DNA of 45,598 nucleotides from Anaerolineae bacterium (lineage in GTDB: Bacteria; Chloroflexota; Anaerolineae; Promineifilales; Promineifilaceae), in contig JAHBVI010000050.1 in NCBI GenBank assembly GCA_019637635.1, positions 1 through 45,598 of the forward strand. Reading direction: 5' to 3'. The notes under the pieces are model-generated. The model saw only the letters and a list, made by a program, of their open reading frames with translations. It ran no database searches and was not told the DNA's origin. Position numbers and translations under genes: made by a program. Positions 8,402 to 17,240 of the stretch are shown piece after piece. How positions within the stretch are numbered: position 1 is the first letter of the stretch; every line of letters starts with the position of its first letter.

Positions 8402-10855
8402 ATGGAAGAAATTATTGGTTATTGTTTTAAGTGCAAAGAAAAGCATCCGATGGTGAACCCGCAGGCGGAATGGTCGGCGCATGGGGCGCCAGGGGTGCGG
8501 GGAACGTGTGCAAATTGTGGCGGCGCCATGTACAAGGCGATGCGGACACCGGAACATGATGCCCTGCCAAAGCCGGAAAATATCAAACGAACACGCAAAC
8601 CGGCTGTTAAAAAGGGCGCGACCAAAAAGGGCGCGACCAAAAAGGGAGGGAAGAGTGCCAGGACGAAGGTCGCTAAGGCTAAGAAACCGGCAGCCGAGGG
8701 CACGGCCGTTGCCGCCGCCAAACCTGCTCCCCGCCGCAGCGGTAAACTGGTCGTGGTGGAATCACCCGCCAAGGCCAAAACCATTGGCCGCTATCTGGGC
8801 AAAGGGTACGTGGTCAAATCCAGCGTCGGTCACGTGCGTGACCTGTTGAAATCCCGCCTGAGCGTGGATGTGGATAATAACTTTGAGCCGGAGTACCGCG
8901 TTTCAAACGATAAACGTGATGTGGTTAAAGAGTTAAAAGAAGCGGCAGCCCGCGCTACGGAAATTTACCTGGCAACTGACCCTGACCGTGAAGGGGAGGC
9001 TATTGCCTGGCACGTGCGTGAAGCGGCGGAGATGGACCCGGCGCGCACGCGGCGGGTGGAGTTCCACGAAATCACCAAACCGGCCATTCAAAAGGCATTT
9101 GAGCAGCCGCGTGATATTGATATGGATCGGGTGAATGCGCAGCAGGCGCGGCGCATTTTAGACCGGTTGGTGGGGTATAAGCTCAGCCCGTTATTGTGGC
9201 GCAAGATTCACAGCCGTCTCTCGGCCGGGCGCGTGCAATCGGTGGCGGTGCGGCTGGTGGTAGACCGGGAACGGGAAATTCAACAATTTGTGGTGGAAGA
9301 GTATTGGACATTGGCGGCCGAATTGAGCCAGCAGCCGACAGCCGGGGAACGGTCACGGCCGTCATTTACCGCCAAATTATTCAAACTGAATGGCGAGGAC
9401 CCGGTATTTCGGCAGCAGGCCGAGGTGCAGCCTCATTTGGATGTTTTGGTAGACGCACATTGGGTAGTAGGGGAAGTACGCCTGGGTAAACGGACACGCC
9501 GTCCGGCGGCCCCATTTACCACCAGTACCTTGCAACAAGAAGCGTCACGCCGCCTGAGTTTCAACACCGACAAGACCATGCGCATTGCCCAGCAGTTATA
9601 CGAAGGCATTGACCTGGGTGACAGCGATGGTGCGGTGGGTTTAATTACTTATATGCGCACCGACAGCGTGACCGTCTCGGCGGAGGCGCAATCTGAGGCG
9701 CGGGCATATATTGGCAAGCGGTTTGGGGCGAGCTATGTGCCCGTGAAACCGCCCGAATACAAGACAAAAACAAAAGGGGCGCAAGAGGCGCATGAGGCTG
9801 TCCGACCTACTTCGGTGATGCGCGCACCGCAGCAAGTGAAGGAGCATCTCAGCCGTGATCAGCACCGGCTGTATACGTTGATTTGGGATCGTTTTGTGGC
9901 CAGCCAGATGGCGCCGGCCCGTTATGACACGGTATCGGCCGATGTATGGGCGGGAAATCAAGCGGTGGCGGCGGAGAAACGGCCGTACCTCTTCCGCGCT
10001 ACCGGTTCTACTTTGGAATTTCCTGGTTTCCTGGCGTTGTATGAAGAAAGCCGCCCTGACGATAAGCCTGATGACGGCGAAAACCAGGTGCCGCCATCGT
10101 TGAAAACGCAGGAACAGCTAGATTTGCGGCGCTTGCTGCCGGAACAGCATTTTACACAGCCGCCGCCTCGTTTTAGTGAGGCAACGCTGGTGAAAGCGTT
10201 AGAAGAAAATGGGATTGGCCGGCCCAGCACCTATGCCAGCATCATCTCCACCATTCAGCAGCGGGGTTATGTAGACCGGGAAGATCGGCGGCTGATCCCC
10301 ACGGAAACGGGGCAGGTGGTGAACGATTTGCTGGTGGAATACTTCCCCGATATTGTTTCGGTAGATTTTACGGCCCGTCTGGAAGACGAGTTGGACAAAA
10401 TTGCCGAGGGTGATCCCTGGACGCCGGTGGTCGGTAGTTTTTATGGGCAATTTGTGGAAAAGCTGGAAATTGCTGATGAATCTATCCCCAAAATTGAGGT
10501 GCAGCGCGAGCAGGAATTGGTGGGGCGAGATTGCCCGACGTGTGGCAGTCCATTGGTATACCGGGAAGGGCGGTACGGCCGTTTCATCGGTTGCAGCACT
10601 TTCCCCAAATGTCGTTTTACAGAACAGATCGTGAAGGTAATGGCCACGTGTCCACGTAGCGGCCAGATTGTGGAACGGCGCACGAAACGGGGCAAGGTGT
10701 TTTTTGGCTGTAACCGTTATCCAGATTGTGAATGGCGTAGTTGGTATAAACCGGTGGCCGACACAAACAGCCATTGTGATGGCGTTCTGGTGCAGGTGAA
10801 CGAAACAAAAACGGAGTGTGTGGCCTGTGCTTTGAAGGTAAGCGTACCGGCGTGA
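8402..10855 (+). CDS. topA: DNA topoisomerase I with N-terminal DUF5679-like zinc ribbon
   Basis: Type IA enzyme relaxing negative supercoils. Residues 1-50 form a four-Cys ribbon (C8, C11, C36, C39) resembling DUF5679. A Lys/Ala/Gly-rich histone H1-like linker (KKGATKKGATKKGGKSAR) follows to about residue 115. The TOPRIM domain begins at KLVVVESPAKAKTIG with DPDREGEAIAWH; the catalytic Tyr417 is in GLITYMRTDSV. The C-terminus has two zinc ribbons (CPTC...CSTFPKC; CPRSG...CNRYPDC) and a third degenerate one ending in CVAC. 817 residues. The start is ATG 8402, needed to include the first ribbon. No strong ribosome site. Confidence 0.96.
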   Translation: MEEIIGYCFKCKEKHPMVNPQAEWSAHGAPGVRGTCANCGGAMYKAMRTPEHDALPKPENIKRTRKPAVKKGATKKGATKKGGKSARTKVAKAKKPAAEGTAVAAAKPAPRRSGKLVVVESPAKAKTIGRYLGKGYVVKSSVGHVRDLLKSRLSVDVDNNFEPEYRVSNDKRDVVKELKEAAARATEIYLATDPDREGEAIAWHVREAAEMDPARTRRVEFHEITKPAIQKAFEQPRDIDMDRVNAQQARRILDRLVGYKLSPLLWRKIHSRLSAGRVQSVAVRLVVDREREIQQFVVEEYWTLAAELSQQPTAGERSRPSFTAKLFKLNGEDPVFRQQAEVQPHLDVLVDAHWVVGEVRLGKRTRRPAAPFTTSTLQQEASRRLSFNTDKTMRIAQQLYEGIDLGDSDGAVGLITYMRTDSVTVSAEAQSEARAYIGKRFGASYVPVKPPEYKTKTKGAQEAHEAVRPTSVMRAPQQVKEHLSRDQHRLYTLIWDRFVASQMAPARYDTVSADVWAGNQAVAAEKRPYLFRATGSTLEFPGFLALYEESRPDDKPDDGENQVPPSLKTQEQLDLRRLLPEQHFTQPPPRFSEATLVKALEENGIGRPSTYASIISTIQQRGYVDREDRRLIPTETGQVVNDLLVEYFPDIVSVDFTARLEDELDKIAEGDPWTPVVGSFYGQFVEKLEIADESIPKIEVQREQELVGRDCPTCGSPLVYREGRYGRFIGCSTFPKCRFTEQIVKVMATCPRSGQIVERRTKRGKVFFGCNRYPDCEWRSWYKPVADTNSHCDGVLVQVNETKTECVACALKVSVPA

Positions 10856-10888
10856 CATGATTGGGTGACAAGGTAGCAGGGTGATAAA

Positions 10889-12406
10889 GTGACTGGGTGG
10901 AAAGGGTCGTTTTTTGCCTTTTGCCGATGTGAGGGGGTGGTCACGCCTGCACGGGGCGGGGTCGAAGTGGCCGCTGCCCTTCTCTGGCTGGTGCTTCTGG
11001 CTGCCTGCCAGCAAGCGGAACCCACGGCTACGCCATCTCCGGTTGCTGCAACTGTGCAGACAGAAACGGCCGTGTTACCCACCGTAGACCTGGCTGCCAT
11101 TTTACCCACCCATACAGCCACGCCCACGCCCGTGCCTGTTGCGCCGGACACGCCCACCCCTCTCCCTGAACCATCCGCAACCGCACAGAGCGAAATAGCA
11201 GCCCTGGCCGCGCCCACGTGTTTTTCCACTTATACTCTGGTGGAGAGTTTCACTACGCCTGGCGCTGATTTGCTGCCGGGTGCTCCTTTCTGGCAAACCT
11301 GGCGGGTGCGGAATGATGGCACATGTGCCTGGGATGTGGGCGCGGTGTGGCTGTTTACCGGCGGCGAGCAGTTGGGTGGGCCTGACCTGGTGGCTTTGCC
11401 ACCCGCCGGGCCAGGGCAAACGGTGGATGTCAATGTGGCGCTGGTGGCGCCGGCCGCGCCCGGCGTCTATATCGGCTTCTGGCAGCCGCAAATGGCGGAT
11501 GGTCTGCTTTTGCAGCCACCCTCGGCTGTCAGCATCAATGTTGTTCAACCACAAGTCACCCTAACACCGGCAGCGACGGCCGTGATACCGGCGTCCACGG
11601 CAACGGCCGTGCCCCCCACCGCCACCGCTGTCCCAACCTTTACCGGTTGGCGTGGTGAATACTTCAACAATCAAACGCTTTCCGGCCAACCCGTGCTGGT
11701 ACGGGATGACCCGGAAATCAACTTTAACTGGGGCACCAGTTCACCGGGCAGTGGGCTGCAAAATGGCAATTTTTCGGTGCGCTGGACACGTTCCATTGTT
11801 GTGCCGGGCGGCGAGTATCGCTTTTTGGCTCGCAGCAATGATGGTGTGCGCGTGTGGGTGAATGGCGCGCTGTTATTTGATGAATGGCAGCGCGGCCAGA
11901 ATGCCACTTTCCAGAGTGAAATTACCTTGCAGCCCGGCCAATTGCTCAATGTGCGGGTAGAGTATTACCATGCCACCGGTCTGGCCGGCGTCCATGTGTG
12001 GGCGGAACCGCAGGCCAAATACCCGCAGTGGCGCGGTTCTTATATTGCTGATCCCAATTTACAGGGGCAGCCGGTTCTCATCCGCAATGACCAGGACATT
12101 AACTTCGACTGGGGTACAGGCGCGCCAGCGTCGGGAATGCCGGTCAATAATTTTTCTGTCATCTGGATTCGCACGCTGCCCTTCAATGCCAGCGGCTATC
12201 GCTTTCATGCGCTGGTGGATGATGGGATGCGGCTGTATGTGGATGGGGTGTTGGTGATTGACGCCTGGCAAGATGGTACAGTGCGGCCGGTTTCCGGGAC
12301 CATAACCCTGGCAGCAGGTCAGCATGATGTTACGGTGGTTTACTACGAACGGCTGGATACGGCCCAGATTCAGGTATGGTGGGAACAGGTGAATGGATTT
12401 GAGTAG
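10889..12406 (+). CDS. Lipoprotein with an FW/NBR1-type Ig domain and two PA14 domains
   Basis: Predicted exported lipoprotein: hydrophobic AAALLWLVLLAAC lipobox, then a Thr/Pro/Ala-rich spacer. An Ig-like domain with the NBR1 four-tryptophan pattern (FWQTWRVRNDGTCAWDVGAVW ... GVYIGFWQ, split by ~45 residues) follows. Two tandem PA14 domains come next, each with WRGxY, INFxWGT, NFSVxWxR, YRFxAxxDDGxRxxVxGxLxxDxW and a terminal VxVxYY. PA14 is commonly a carbohydrate-binding beta-barrel, so attachment to surface glycans is likely but not shown. The start is uncertain: GTG 10889 is the longest choice; in-frame GTG 10937 would leave a more typical signal peptide. Confidence 0.85.
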   Translation: MTGWKGSFFAFCRCEGVVTPARGGVEVAAALLWLVLLAACQQAEPTATPSPVAATVQTETAVLPTVDLAAILPTHTATPTPVPVAPDTPTPLPEPSATAQSEIAALAAPTCFSTYTLVESFTTPGADLLPGAPFWQTWRVRNDGTCAWDVGAVWLFTGGEQLGGPDLVALPPAGPGQTVDVNVALVAPAAPGVYIGFWQPQMADGLLLQPPSAVSINVVQPQVTLTPAATAVIPASTATAVPPTATAVPTFTGWRGEYFNNQTLSGQPVLVRDDPEINFNWGTSSPGSGLQNGNFSVRWTRSIVVPGGEYRFLARSNDGVRVWVNGALLFDEWQRGQNATFQSEITLQPGQLLNVRVEYYHATGLAGVHVWAEPQAKYPQWRGSYIADPNLQGQPVLIRNDQDINFDWGTGAPASGMPVNNFSVIWIRTLPFNASGYRFHALVDDGMRLYVDGVLVIDAWQDGTVRPVSGTITLAAGQHDVTVVYYERLDTAQIQVWWEQVNGFE

Positions 12407-12454
12407 GGGCCGGAGATAAAATTTTATAAATCCCTAGTTTAATTTGGAGGCATG

Positions 12455-12694
12455 ATGAAGCTGAAGTTGATAAACGAAGAAACCGGGAAGGTCATTGGGG
12501 AGGTAAATGATGTGGAAATGCGTTTCCTGGTGGATATGCTGGAAGAGGAATCGGTGGAAGATGCTGATTATTTTGTTAACCAGGATACGATTGATATGTT
12601 GGAAGTGCGGGGTGGAGACCCTGAGTTGATAGTCTTGCTGCGCCAGGCAGTGGGTGACTCTGAGGGGATTGAGATCACCTGGGAACCGGCGTAG
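12455..12694 (+). CDS. Small acidic hypothetical protein
   Basis: 79 residues, strongly acidic, no membrane segment or recognised motif (starts MKLKLINEETGKVIGEV). GGAGG at 12446-12450 decides the start: ATG 12455 gives 4-nt spacing, while ATG 12452 is only 1 nt away. The family is not recognised. It stands alone between the PA14 lipoprotein and the DUF983 gene, with a long hairpin array after it. Confidence 0.72.
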   Translation: MKLKLINEETGKVIGEVNDVEMRFLVDMLEEESVEDADYFVNQDTIDMLEVRGGDPELIVLLRQAVGDSEGIEITWEPA

Positions 12695-12702
12695 CCGCGT
12701 AA

Positions 12703-12838
12703 CTCGATGATCGTAACCCGTGAACCGTAATCTGTAATCCGTAATCCGTAAATCGTAGACCGGGGTGCAAAGTCAGGCGCCGGACTTCGGTCTACGGATA
12801 ACGGGTGACGGATAACGGATGATGGATGACGGATTACC
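12703..12838. repeat. Long word-array dyad (GTAATCCG / GGATAACGG type)
   Basis: Direct iterations of GTAATCCGTAAT-like words on the left and ACGGATAACGGATGATGGAT-like words on the right. The inner perfect dyad GTAGACCG / CGGTCTAC surrounds a 24-nt centre. It is the longest of these arrays in the window (about 130 bp). Confidence 0.75.
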
Positions 12839-12845
12839 AAACCCT

Positions 12846-13193
12846 ATGCGTCTCCAGGCTATTTTACGGCTCAAGTGTTCTCATTGCTGCCAGGGCGCCG
12901 TCTTTCGCAGGCCGTTTGTGATGCACCGCACCTGCGGGCATTGTGGCATTGTATTTGAACGGGAACGCGGCTATTTTATGATGTCGGTGTTTGTGGGTTA
13001 TGTGATGAGTTTTTTTGTGGTGATACCGGTACTGGTGGGGCTGTATGTGACGATACGGCCGTCTATGAACGGTTATCTCATCGGCGCAATCGTGGCCCTG
13101 GTGCTGGCGATTCCCCTGATTTTCCATTATGCGCGTGTGGTCTGGCTGCACCTGGATGAATTGATGGATCCGCGGCCGAATCCACCGGCATAA
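12846..13193 (+). CDS. DUF983 family membrane protein
   Basis: 115 residues. The N-terminal zinc-ribbon-like motif CSHCCQGAVF ... CGHCGIVFERE is followed by two transmembrane helices (about residues 40-62 and 70-92), the layout of the DUF983 family. Function is unknown; some relatives sit near cytochrome oxidase genes, not seen here. ATG 12846 (MRLQAILRLKC) is chosen over an upstream ATG at 12819 because that part would be translated repeat. Confidence 0.82.
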   Translation: MRLQAILRLKCSHCCQGAVFRRPFVMHRTCGHCGIVFERERGYFMMSVFVGYVMSFFVVIPVLVGLYVTIRPSMNGYLIGAIVALVLAIPLIFHYARVVWLHLDELMDPRPNPPA

Positions 13194-13209
13194 GCTGGGT
13201 TCTGTTGAT

Positions 13210-13252
13210 AAATTCGGCCGTTTGTCATTTGGGAAACGGCCGTTTGTCACTT
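13210..13252. repeat. Direct repeat containing the octamer ACGGCCGT
   Basis: CGGCCGTTTGTCA occurs at about 13216-13228 and 13238-13250, so the word is repeated in the gap between the DUF983 gene and the next membrane protein gene. It could be part of the promoter region of the latter. Confidence 0.5.
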
Positions 13253-13325
13253 CCCCTCTGCTTGAATTTTCGACATACTGCATGGTAGGTGGATTAGTTC
13301 TGTTTACCTATGAAGGAGGTCAGAT

Positions 13326-13925
13326 ATGTCCGAAAAGCATCAATTCTCTCCTTTAGAACGAGCGCCATATATGGCTTATTTTGGTGATGGCCTGTGGGAT
13401 ATGTGGCTTGGTTTGTTCCTGCTGGCCCTGGGTTTTGGCGTGTTGTCCAGCGAGTTTACCATGCTGGTCATTCTCCTGGCGCTGGCTGCGCCGTTTATGT
13501 GGGAAGCCAAATGGCGTATTACCGTCCCCCGGTTGGCCCCGATGCGGTATAGTGCGGCTCAATTTATGGCCGAAGAGCGACGCAAGGGGGTCTTGCTAAC
13601 GGTTTTTAGTGCTGCTTTGTTTGTGGGCATCCTCCTGTTTATTGCGGCCAGTTACCGGCCACAACTGGCGGCCTGGTTTGCGCAGTTCAATGGTTATCCG
13701 TTGGGCATCCTCATGTCGCTGGGCGTGGGGCTGGTGGGTTATCTGTATCGGGCGCTCAATTGGGCTGTTTATGCCTTCTTGCTCATGGCGTTAACCTTCG
13801 CTTCTGCCTGGTTTGGGTTGGCATTTGCCGGGTGTATCTTGCTGGCCGGTGTGTTGATTCTGGCGTCAGGCGTGGGGCTGTTGTTCCATTTCTGGCAAGA
13901 ACATGCACCTCTGGCTTTTTCTTAG
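13326..13925 (+). CDS. Polytopic membrane protein of unknown function
   Basis: 199 residues with about six hydrophobic helices in three pairs (roughly 25-60, 90-115, 125-185). No catalytic motif is recognised. An unusually good ribosome site (GAAGGAGGT, 13311-13320) lies 5 nt before ATG 13326, which contrasts with the weak sites of most neighbours and suggests high translation. It is convergent with the MFS gene that follows. Confidence 0.8.
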   Translation: MSEKHQFSPLERAPYMAYFGDGLWDMWLGLFLLALGFGVLSSEFTMLVILLALAAPFMWEAKWRITVPRLAPMRYSAAQFMAEERRKGVLLTVFSAALFVGILLFIAASYRPQLAAWFAQFNGYPLGILMSLGVGLVGYLYRALNWAVYAFLLMALTFASAWFGLAFAGCILLAGVLILASGVGLLFHFWQEHAPLAFS

Positions 13926-13959
13926 TCTGCCAGGGAGGTATGGCTCATCACCTTGTGTG

Positions 13960-15222
13960 TTATTGGATGGCTTCTGGCTGGCGCACCCACGGCCGTGACG
14001 ACAGCGCATAAAAAACGACAAACCCCAATAAACTGGCCGAGAACAGAAACCCCACAATACTCACGGCCGTCATGCCCGCCTGATCAAACAGCACCCCCGT
14101 CGCTAATCCGGCGATGCCAGCGGACAACGCCACCAACATTTCGCTGGCGCCCTGGGTGCGGGGCCGTTCATTGGCCGCCAATGAGTCGGAGAGCAGCGAC
14201 GACCCGGCGATAAAACAAAAGTTCCAACCCAACCCCAACAGAAAAAGAGCCACTGCCAGGGGCAGCACGGCCGTAGACAGCGGCGTTAGAATGCTGGCGA
14301 TAATCAACACAAAGGCGCCGGCCACAATCAGGGGGACACGGCCGTAGTGGTCAATCAACCAGCCGGTGACACCAGACAAAGCAAACATGCCAAAGGTATG
14401 GGCGCTGATGACAAAAGAAATAGAACCCGCCCCATGTGCATGGTGGTTCATATACAGCGGCGTAATCACCATCAGCATGGCCATCACTAACTGGCTGATG
14501 GCCAGAGCGGCCACTGACAAGATGATGGCCGGCTGTCGGAAAATGGTGAGTAACGGCCGTGCCGGTGCCTGGACAAGCAAGTGCTGCTCTTCGATTTCAA
14601 TGGCCGCGCTGATTTCCTTTGGGTCTGGGCGCAAAAACAGCATGGTCACCAGCAACCCCAACGTATAAAGGCCAATGCCCACCAGAAATGGGCCGGTGAC
14701 GGCTGCAAAGCCATTTGTCACGGCAAATAATTGTGACGGGGCGACCAGCGCCGGCCCCAACACGGCCCCAATCGTCCCGGCAAACACCAGCAAGCCAATG
14801 ACTTTGGCCCGCTTGTCGGCCATGTGTATTTCGGCGGCAATATAACGGCTCTGGTCGCTGCCGGCGCGCCCCATGCCCATCAGCACCGCCCCCACACAAA
14901 ACATCATAAATGAGCCGATGCCAATGGCATAAACGGCCGTGATGCTGCCCACAACACCCAGGCCAAAACCGGCCGACAAACCCATCCGCCGCCCGGCCTT
15001 ATCCAACAGCAGGCCAATAGGGTAGGCGGCAGCGGCCCGCCCCAGCAGGGTCAAGGTGCTGGGTATACCGGCCATGGCATCGCTGCCGCTGAGATCGGCG
15101 GCCACAATCGCCATGAGCGTGAACGTGGCAATCATGGCAGCCGCAAACAGGCTTTGTCCCACAAAAAGCGTAATGGTCAAACGTTGGCGCACGGATTCTT
15201 GCACGGGGTTCAGGTTCATCAT
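13960..15222 (-). CDS. MFS transporter
   Basis: 420 residues with 12 predicted membrane helices in two halves separated by a hydrophilic loop near residue 200 (LRPDPKEISAAIEIEE). The family loop after TM2 is present as GLLLDKAGRRMG, and its second-half equivalent as GWLIDHYGRVPL. Substrate is unknown; the fold is consistent with a drug- or metabolite-efflux member. The start at 15222 (MMNLNP) has no clear ribosome site. Its transcript begins just past the terminator of the upstream pilin gene. Confidence 0.92.
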   Translation of the reverse strand: MMNLNPVQESVRQRLTITLFVGQSLFAAAMIATFTLMAIVAADLSGSDAMAGIPSTLTLLGRAAAAYPIGLLLDKAGRRMGLSAGFGLGVVGSITAVYAIGIGSFMMFCVGAVLMGMGRAGSDQSRYIAAEIHMADKRAKVIGLLVFAGTIGAVLGPALVAPSQLFAVTNGFAAVTGPFLVGIGLYTLGLLVTMLFLRPDPKEISAAIEIEEQHLLVQAPARPLLTIFRQPAIILSVAALAISQLVMAMLMVITPLYMNHHAHGAGSISFVISAHTFGMFALSGVTGWLIDHYGRVPLIVAGAFVLIIASILTPLSTAVLPLAVALFLLGLGWNFCFIAGSSLLSDSLAANERPRTQGASEMLVALSAGIAGLATGVLFDQAGMTAVSIVGFLFSASLLGFVVFYALSSRPWVRQPEAIQ

Positions 15223-15255
15223 CGGCGTAATCTAACAAACATAGTCATAGGAAGC

Positions 15256-15292
15256 AAAAAAATAGCCCTATCGGATGATAGGGCTATTTTTA
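15256..15292 (-). terminator. Terminator of pilin gene 1
   Basis: Stem AAAAATAGCCCTATC / GATAGGGCTATTTTT with a GGAT loop and T-runs on both strands. It sits 20 nt after the pilin stop on the minus strand. Confidence 0.88.
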
Positions 15293-15312
15293 CGAATGAG
15301 TGCGTCTCAGGT

Positions 15313-15462
15313 TTAGTTCAGGCCGTTGGTGATGCGGCTGAAGACGTTACCGATTTGCGGGCCGAGCAGGGTCAGGATTGCGATCACAACCACAGCCACC
15401 AGCACCAAAACCAGCGCGTATTCTACCAAACCTTGTCCATCTTCACGGTGTAAAAACAACAT
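15313..15462 (-). CDS. Flp/Fap-type pilin (copy 1)
   Basis: 49-residue prepilin. A short basic/acidic leader MLFLHREDG is followed by QGLVEYALVLVLVAVVV, giving Glu at +5 after the Gly cleavage site, as required for TadV-type prepilin peptidase; then one membrane helix and a short tail ending NGLN. The start at 15462 is set by GGAGG (15472-15476, 9 nt away); upstream in-frame codons have no ribosome site. The protein is identical to copy 2. No tad assembly genes are in the window. Expected role: adhesive type IVb pili. Confidence 0.9.
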   Translation of the reverse strand: MLFLHREDGQGLVEYALVLVLVAVVVIAILTLLGPQIGNVFSRITNGLN

Positions 15463-15505
15463 CTCTAAATACCTCCATTCATAAATAGATTGATAAGATA
15501 CACGT

Positions 15506-15534
15506 AGTCTAGCTGCCCCCCCTTCAGGAATCAA
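15506..15534 (-). promoter_or_regulatory. Predicted sigma70-type promoter of pilin copy 1
   Basis: On the minus strand TTGATT (15529-15534), 17 nt, then TAGACT (15506-15511). The same two hexamers with the same 17-nt spacing precede pilin copy 2, although the spacers differ in sequence. Confidence 0.75.
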
Positions 15535-15605
15535 TAGCACTAAAGTCGTGCCCCCAAAAAGAAACTGTCATTCAGATTGTAAGCTTTGCTGATATGCAGA
15601 CAAAC

Positions 15606-15637
15606 AAAAAAGCCCTATCATTTGATAGGGCTTTTTT
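15606..15637 (-). terminator. Terminator of pilin gene 2
   Basis: Stem AAAAAAGCCCTATCA / TGATAGGGCTTTTTT with a 2-nt apex and T-run. It shares the GCCCTATC core with the terminator of copy 1, so it is part of the duplicated unit. Confidence 0.88.
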
Positions 15638-15660
15638 GTACTAATGAGTACGTCTTTGAT

Positions 15661-15810
15661 TTAGTTCAGGCCGTTGGTGATGCGGCTGAAGACGTTACCA
15701 ATCTGCGGGCCGAGCAGGGTGAGGATTGCAATGACGACCACAGCGACCAGTACCAACACCAGCGCGTATTCTACCAAACCTTGACCATCTTCACGGTGTA
15801 AAAACAACAT
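15661..15810 (-). CDS. Flp/Fap-type pilin (copy 2)
   Basis: 49 residues, identical in protein sequence to copy 1 although about ten bases differ, all silent. The same GGAGG ribosome site lies 9 nt before the start at 15810. Each copy has its own promoter and terminator, so they are independent transcription units rather than an operon. The duplication spans promoter, leader, gene and terminator (about 350-bp unit). Confidence 0.9.
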   Translation of the reverse strand: MLFLHREDGQGLVEYALVLVLVAVVVIAILTLLGPQIGNVFSRITNGLN

Positions 15811-15853
15811 TTCTAAATACCTCCATTTATGAATAGATTGATAAGATGAACAC

Positions 15854-15882
15854 AGTCTAACATGGAAACAAACAGGAATCAA
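15854..15882 (-). promoter_or_regulatory. Predicted sigma70-type promoter of pilin copy 2
   Basis: Minus strand TTGATT (15877-15882), 17 nt, TAGACT (15854-15859). The flanking TAGTGCTATTGATTCCTG block is conserved with copy 1, while the spacer between the hexamers is not. Confidence 0.75.
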
Positions 15883-16004
15883 TAGCACTAAGGTCGTGTT
15901 TTGTTAAGAATGATGGTTTTTCCATTCTATCTTTGTTATCGTTGGGGTTGATCGCTCTATGCGCTAGGCAGGCATCCATTTATTAATTCCTCGGCTGAAC
16001 GAGA

Positions 16005-17240
16005 TTGAGAGACTGGGAGATTAGGAGATTGAGACATTGGTTGTTTTGGCCCATTTTGTGTTGTTTGTTCCTGGTGGCCTGTGACACGGCCGTACCCACC
16101 GCGGCGCCTACGGCCGTCAGCCAGATCACCCTTTCTCCACCAACCCCCACCCTCGCTCCGTTGTTACCCACGCCCACCCCGCTGCCCACTCTCCCGCCAA
16201 CCCACACATCTACTCCCTTACCCCCCGATGTCCCCATTACTCCCTCCATCACTGCATCCATCACTCCATCACCTACCCCCACGGCCAGCCCTACTGTTAC
16301 CCCAACACCCACGCATCCGCTAATGATTGAAGTGATGCGCCAGCAAAGTTACCCTGGCAGTGAATTGGTCTTTGAACAAACGCTGGATGATGGCATCAAC
16401 TATGACCGTTACGTTGTCTCTTACCTCTCCGAAGGGAACAAAATCTACGCCCTGTTGACCATTCCCTGGGGCCAGCCGCCGCCCACTGGCTGGCCGGTCA
16501 TCATCTTCAATCATGGCTACATTCCGCCCGACCAATACCGCACCACCGAACGATACGTGGATTACGTGGATGGTTTTGCCCGCGCCGGGTATATCGTTTT
16601 TCGCTCCGATTACCGGGGGCATGGCAACTCCGAAGGGGAGGCAAGAGGCAGCTACAGCAATCCGGGGTATACGATAGATGTGTTGAATGGAATGGCTGCG
16701 GTAAAGACTCTGCCCGCCGCCGACCCGGACCGCATCGGCATGTGGGGCCACTCCATGGGTGGGCACATCACCCTGCGGGCGATGGCAGTCTCGCCAGAGA
16801 TCAAAGCGGGTGTCATTTGGGCGGGCGTCGTTGGCCCGTACCCCGACCTCTTTGTGCGGGGCAATATCCCCACCGGCAACGACGCCGCCGGGCCGCTGCC
16901 CACACCCGCCACGCCGGGTGCGCCTGGCGGCCGCGGCCGTTGGCGGCTGGAGATGGTCGAAACGTATGGCACGCCGGAGGAAAACCCGGTGTTTTGGGCC
17001 TCTATTTCGGCCAACAGCTACCTGGCCGACATGGCCGGCCCGCTGCAACTGCATCATGGCACGGCCGATAGCTCCGTGCCCGTGGCCGCCTCCGAACTGT
17101 TGCAGGCGCAAATGGAAACGGCCGGTCTCTATTCCGAGTTGTATGTGTATGAAGGGGACAACCACAACCTGGCCATCAACTTCTACACCGCCATGTCCCG
17201 CTCCGTCGCCTTTTTTGATACCTACGTGAAGGGACGATGA
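16005..17240 (+). CDS. Lipoprotein alpha/beta hydrolase (peptidase S9-like)
   Basis: Predicted surface lipoprotein. Hydrophobic segment with lipobox LFLVAC (Cys26 from TTG 16005), Thr/Pro-rich linker to about residue 105, then an alpha/beta-hydrolase domain with oxyanion motif FNHGY, nucleophile Ser250 in GHSMGG, Asp355 in HGTADSSVP and His387 in EGDNHN. This resembles the prolyl-oligopeptidase/dienelactone-hydrolase group; substrate (peptide or ester) is unknown. The start is unclear: TTG 16005, 16029 or 16041 are all in frame, and the first ~13 codons come from a GAGATTGAGA-type repeat array, so a later start is quite possible. Confidence 0.87.
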   Translation: MRDWEIRRLRHWLFWPILCCLFLVACDTAVPTAAPTAVSQITLSPPTPTLAPLLPTPTPLPTLPPTHTSTPLPPDVPITPSITASITPSPTPTASPTVTPTPTHPLMIEVMRQQSYPGSELVFEQTLDDGINYDRYVVSYLSEGNKIYALLTIPWGQPPPTGWPVIIFNHGYIPPDQYRTTERYVDYVDGFARAGYIVFRSDYRGHGNSEGEARGSYSNPGYTIDVLNGMAAVKTLPAADPDRIGMWGHSMGGHITLRAMAVSPEIKAGVIWAGVVGPYPDLFVRGNIPTGNDAAGPLPTPATPGAPGGRGRWRLEMVETYGTPEENPVFWASISANSYLADMAGPLQLHHGTADSSVPVAASELLQAQMETAGLYSELYVYEGDNHNLAINFYTAMSRSVAFFDTYVKGR

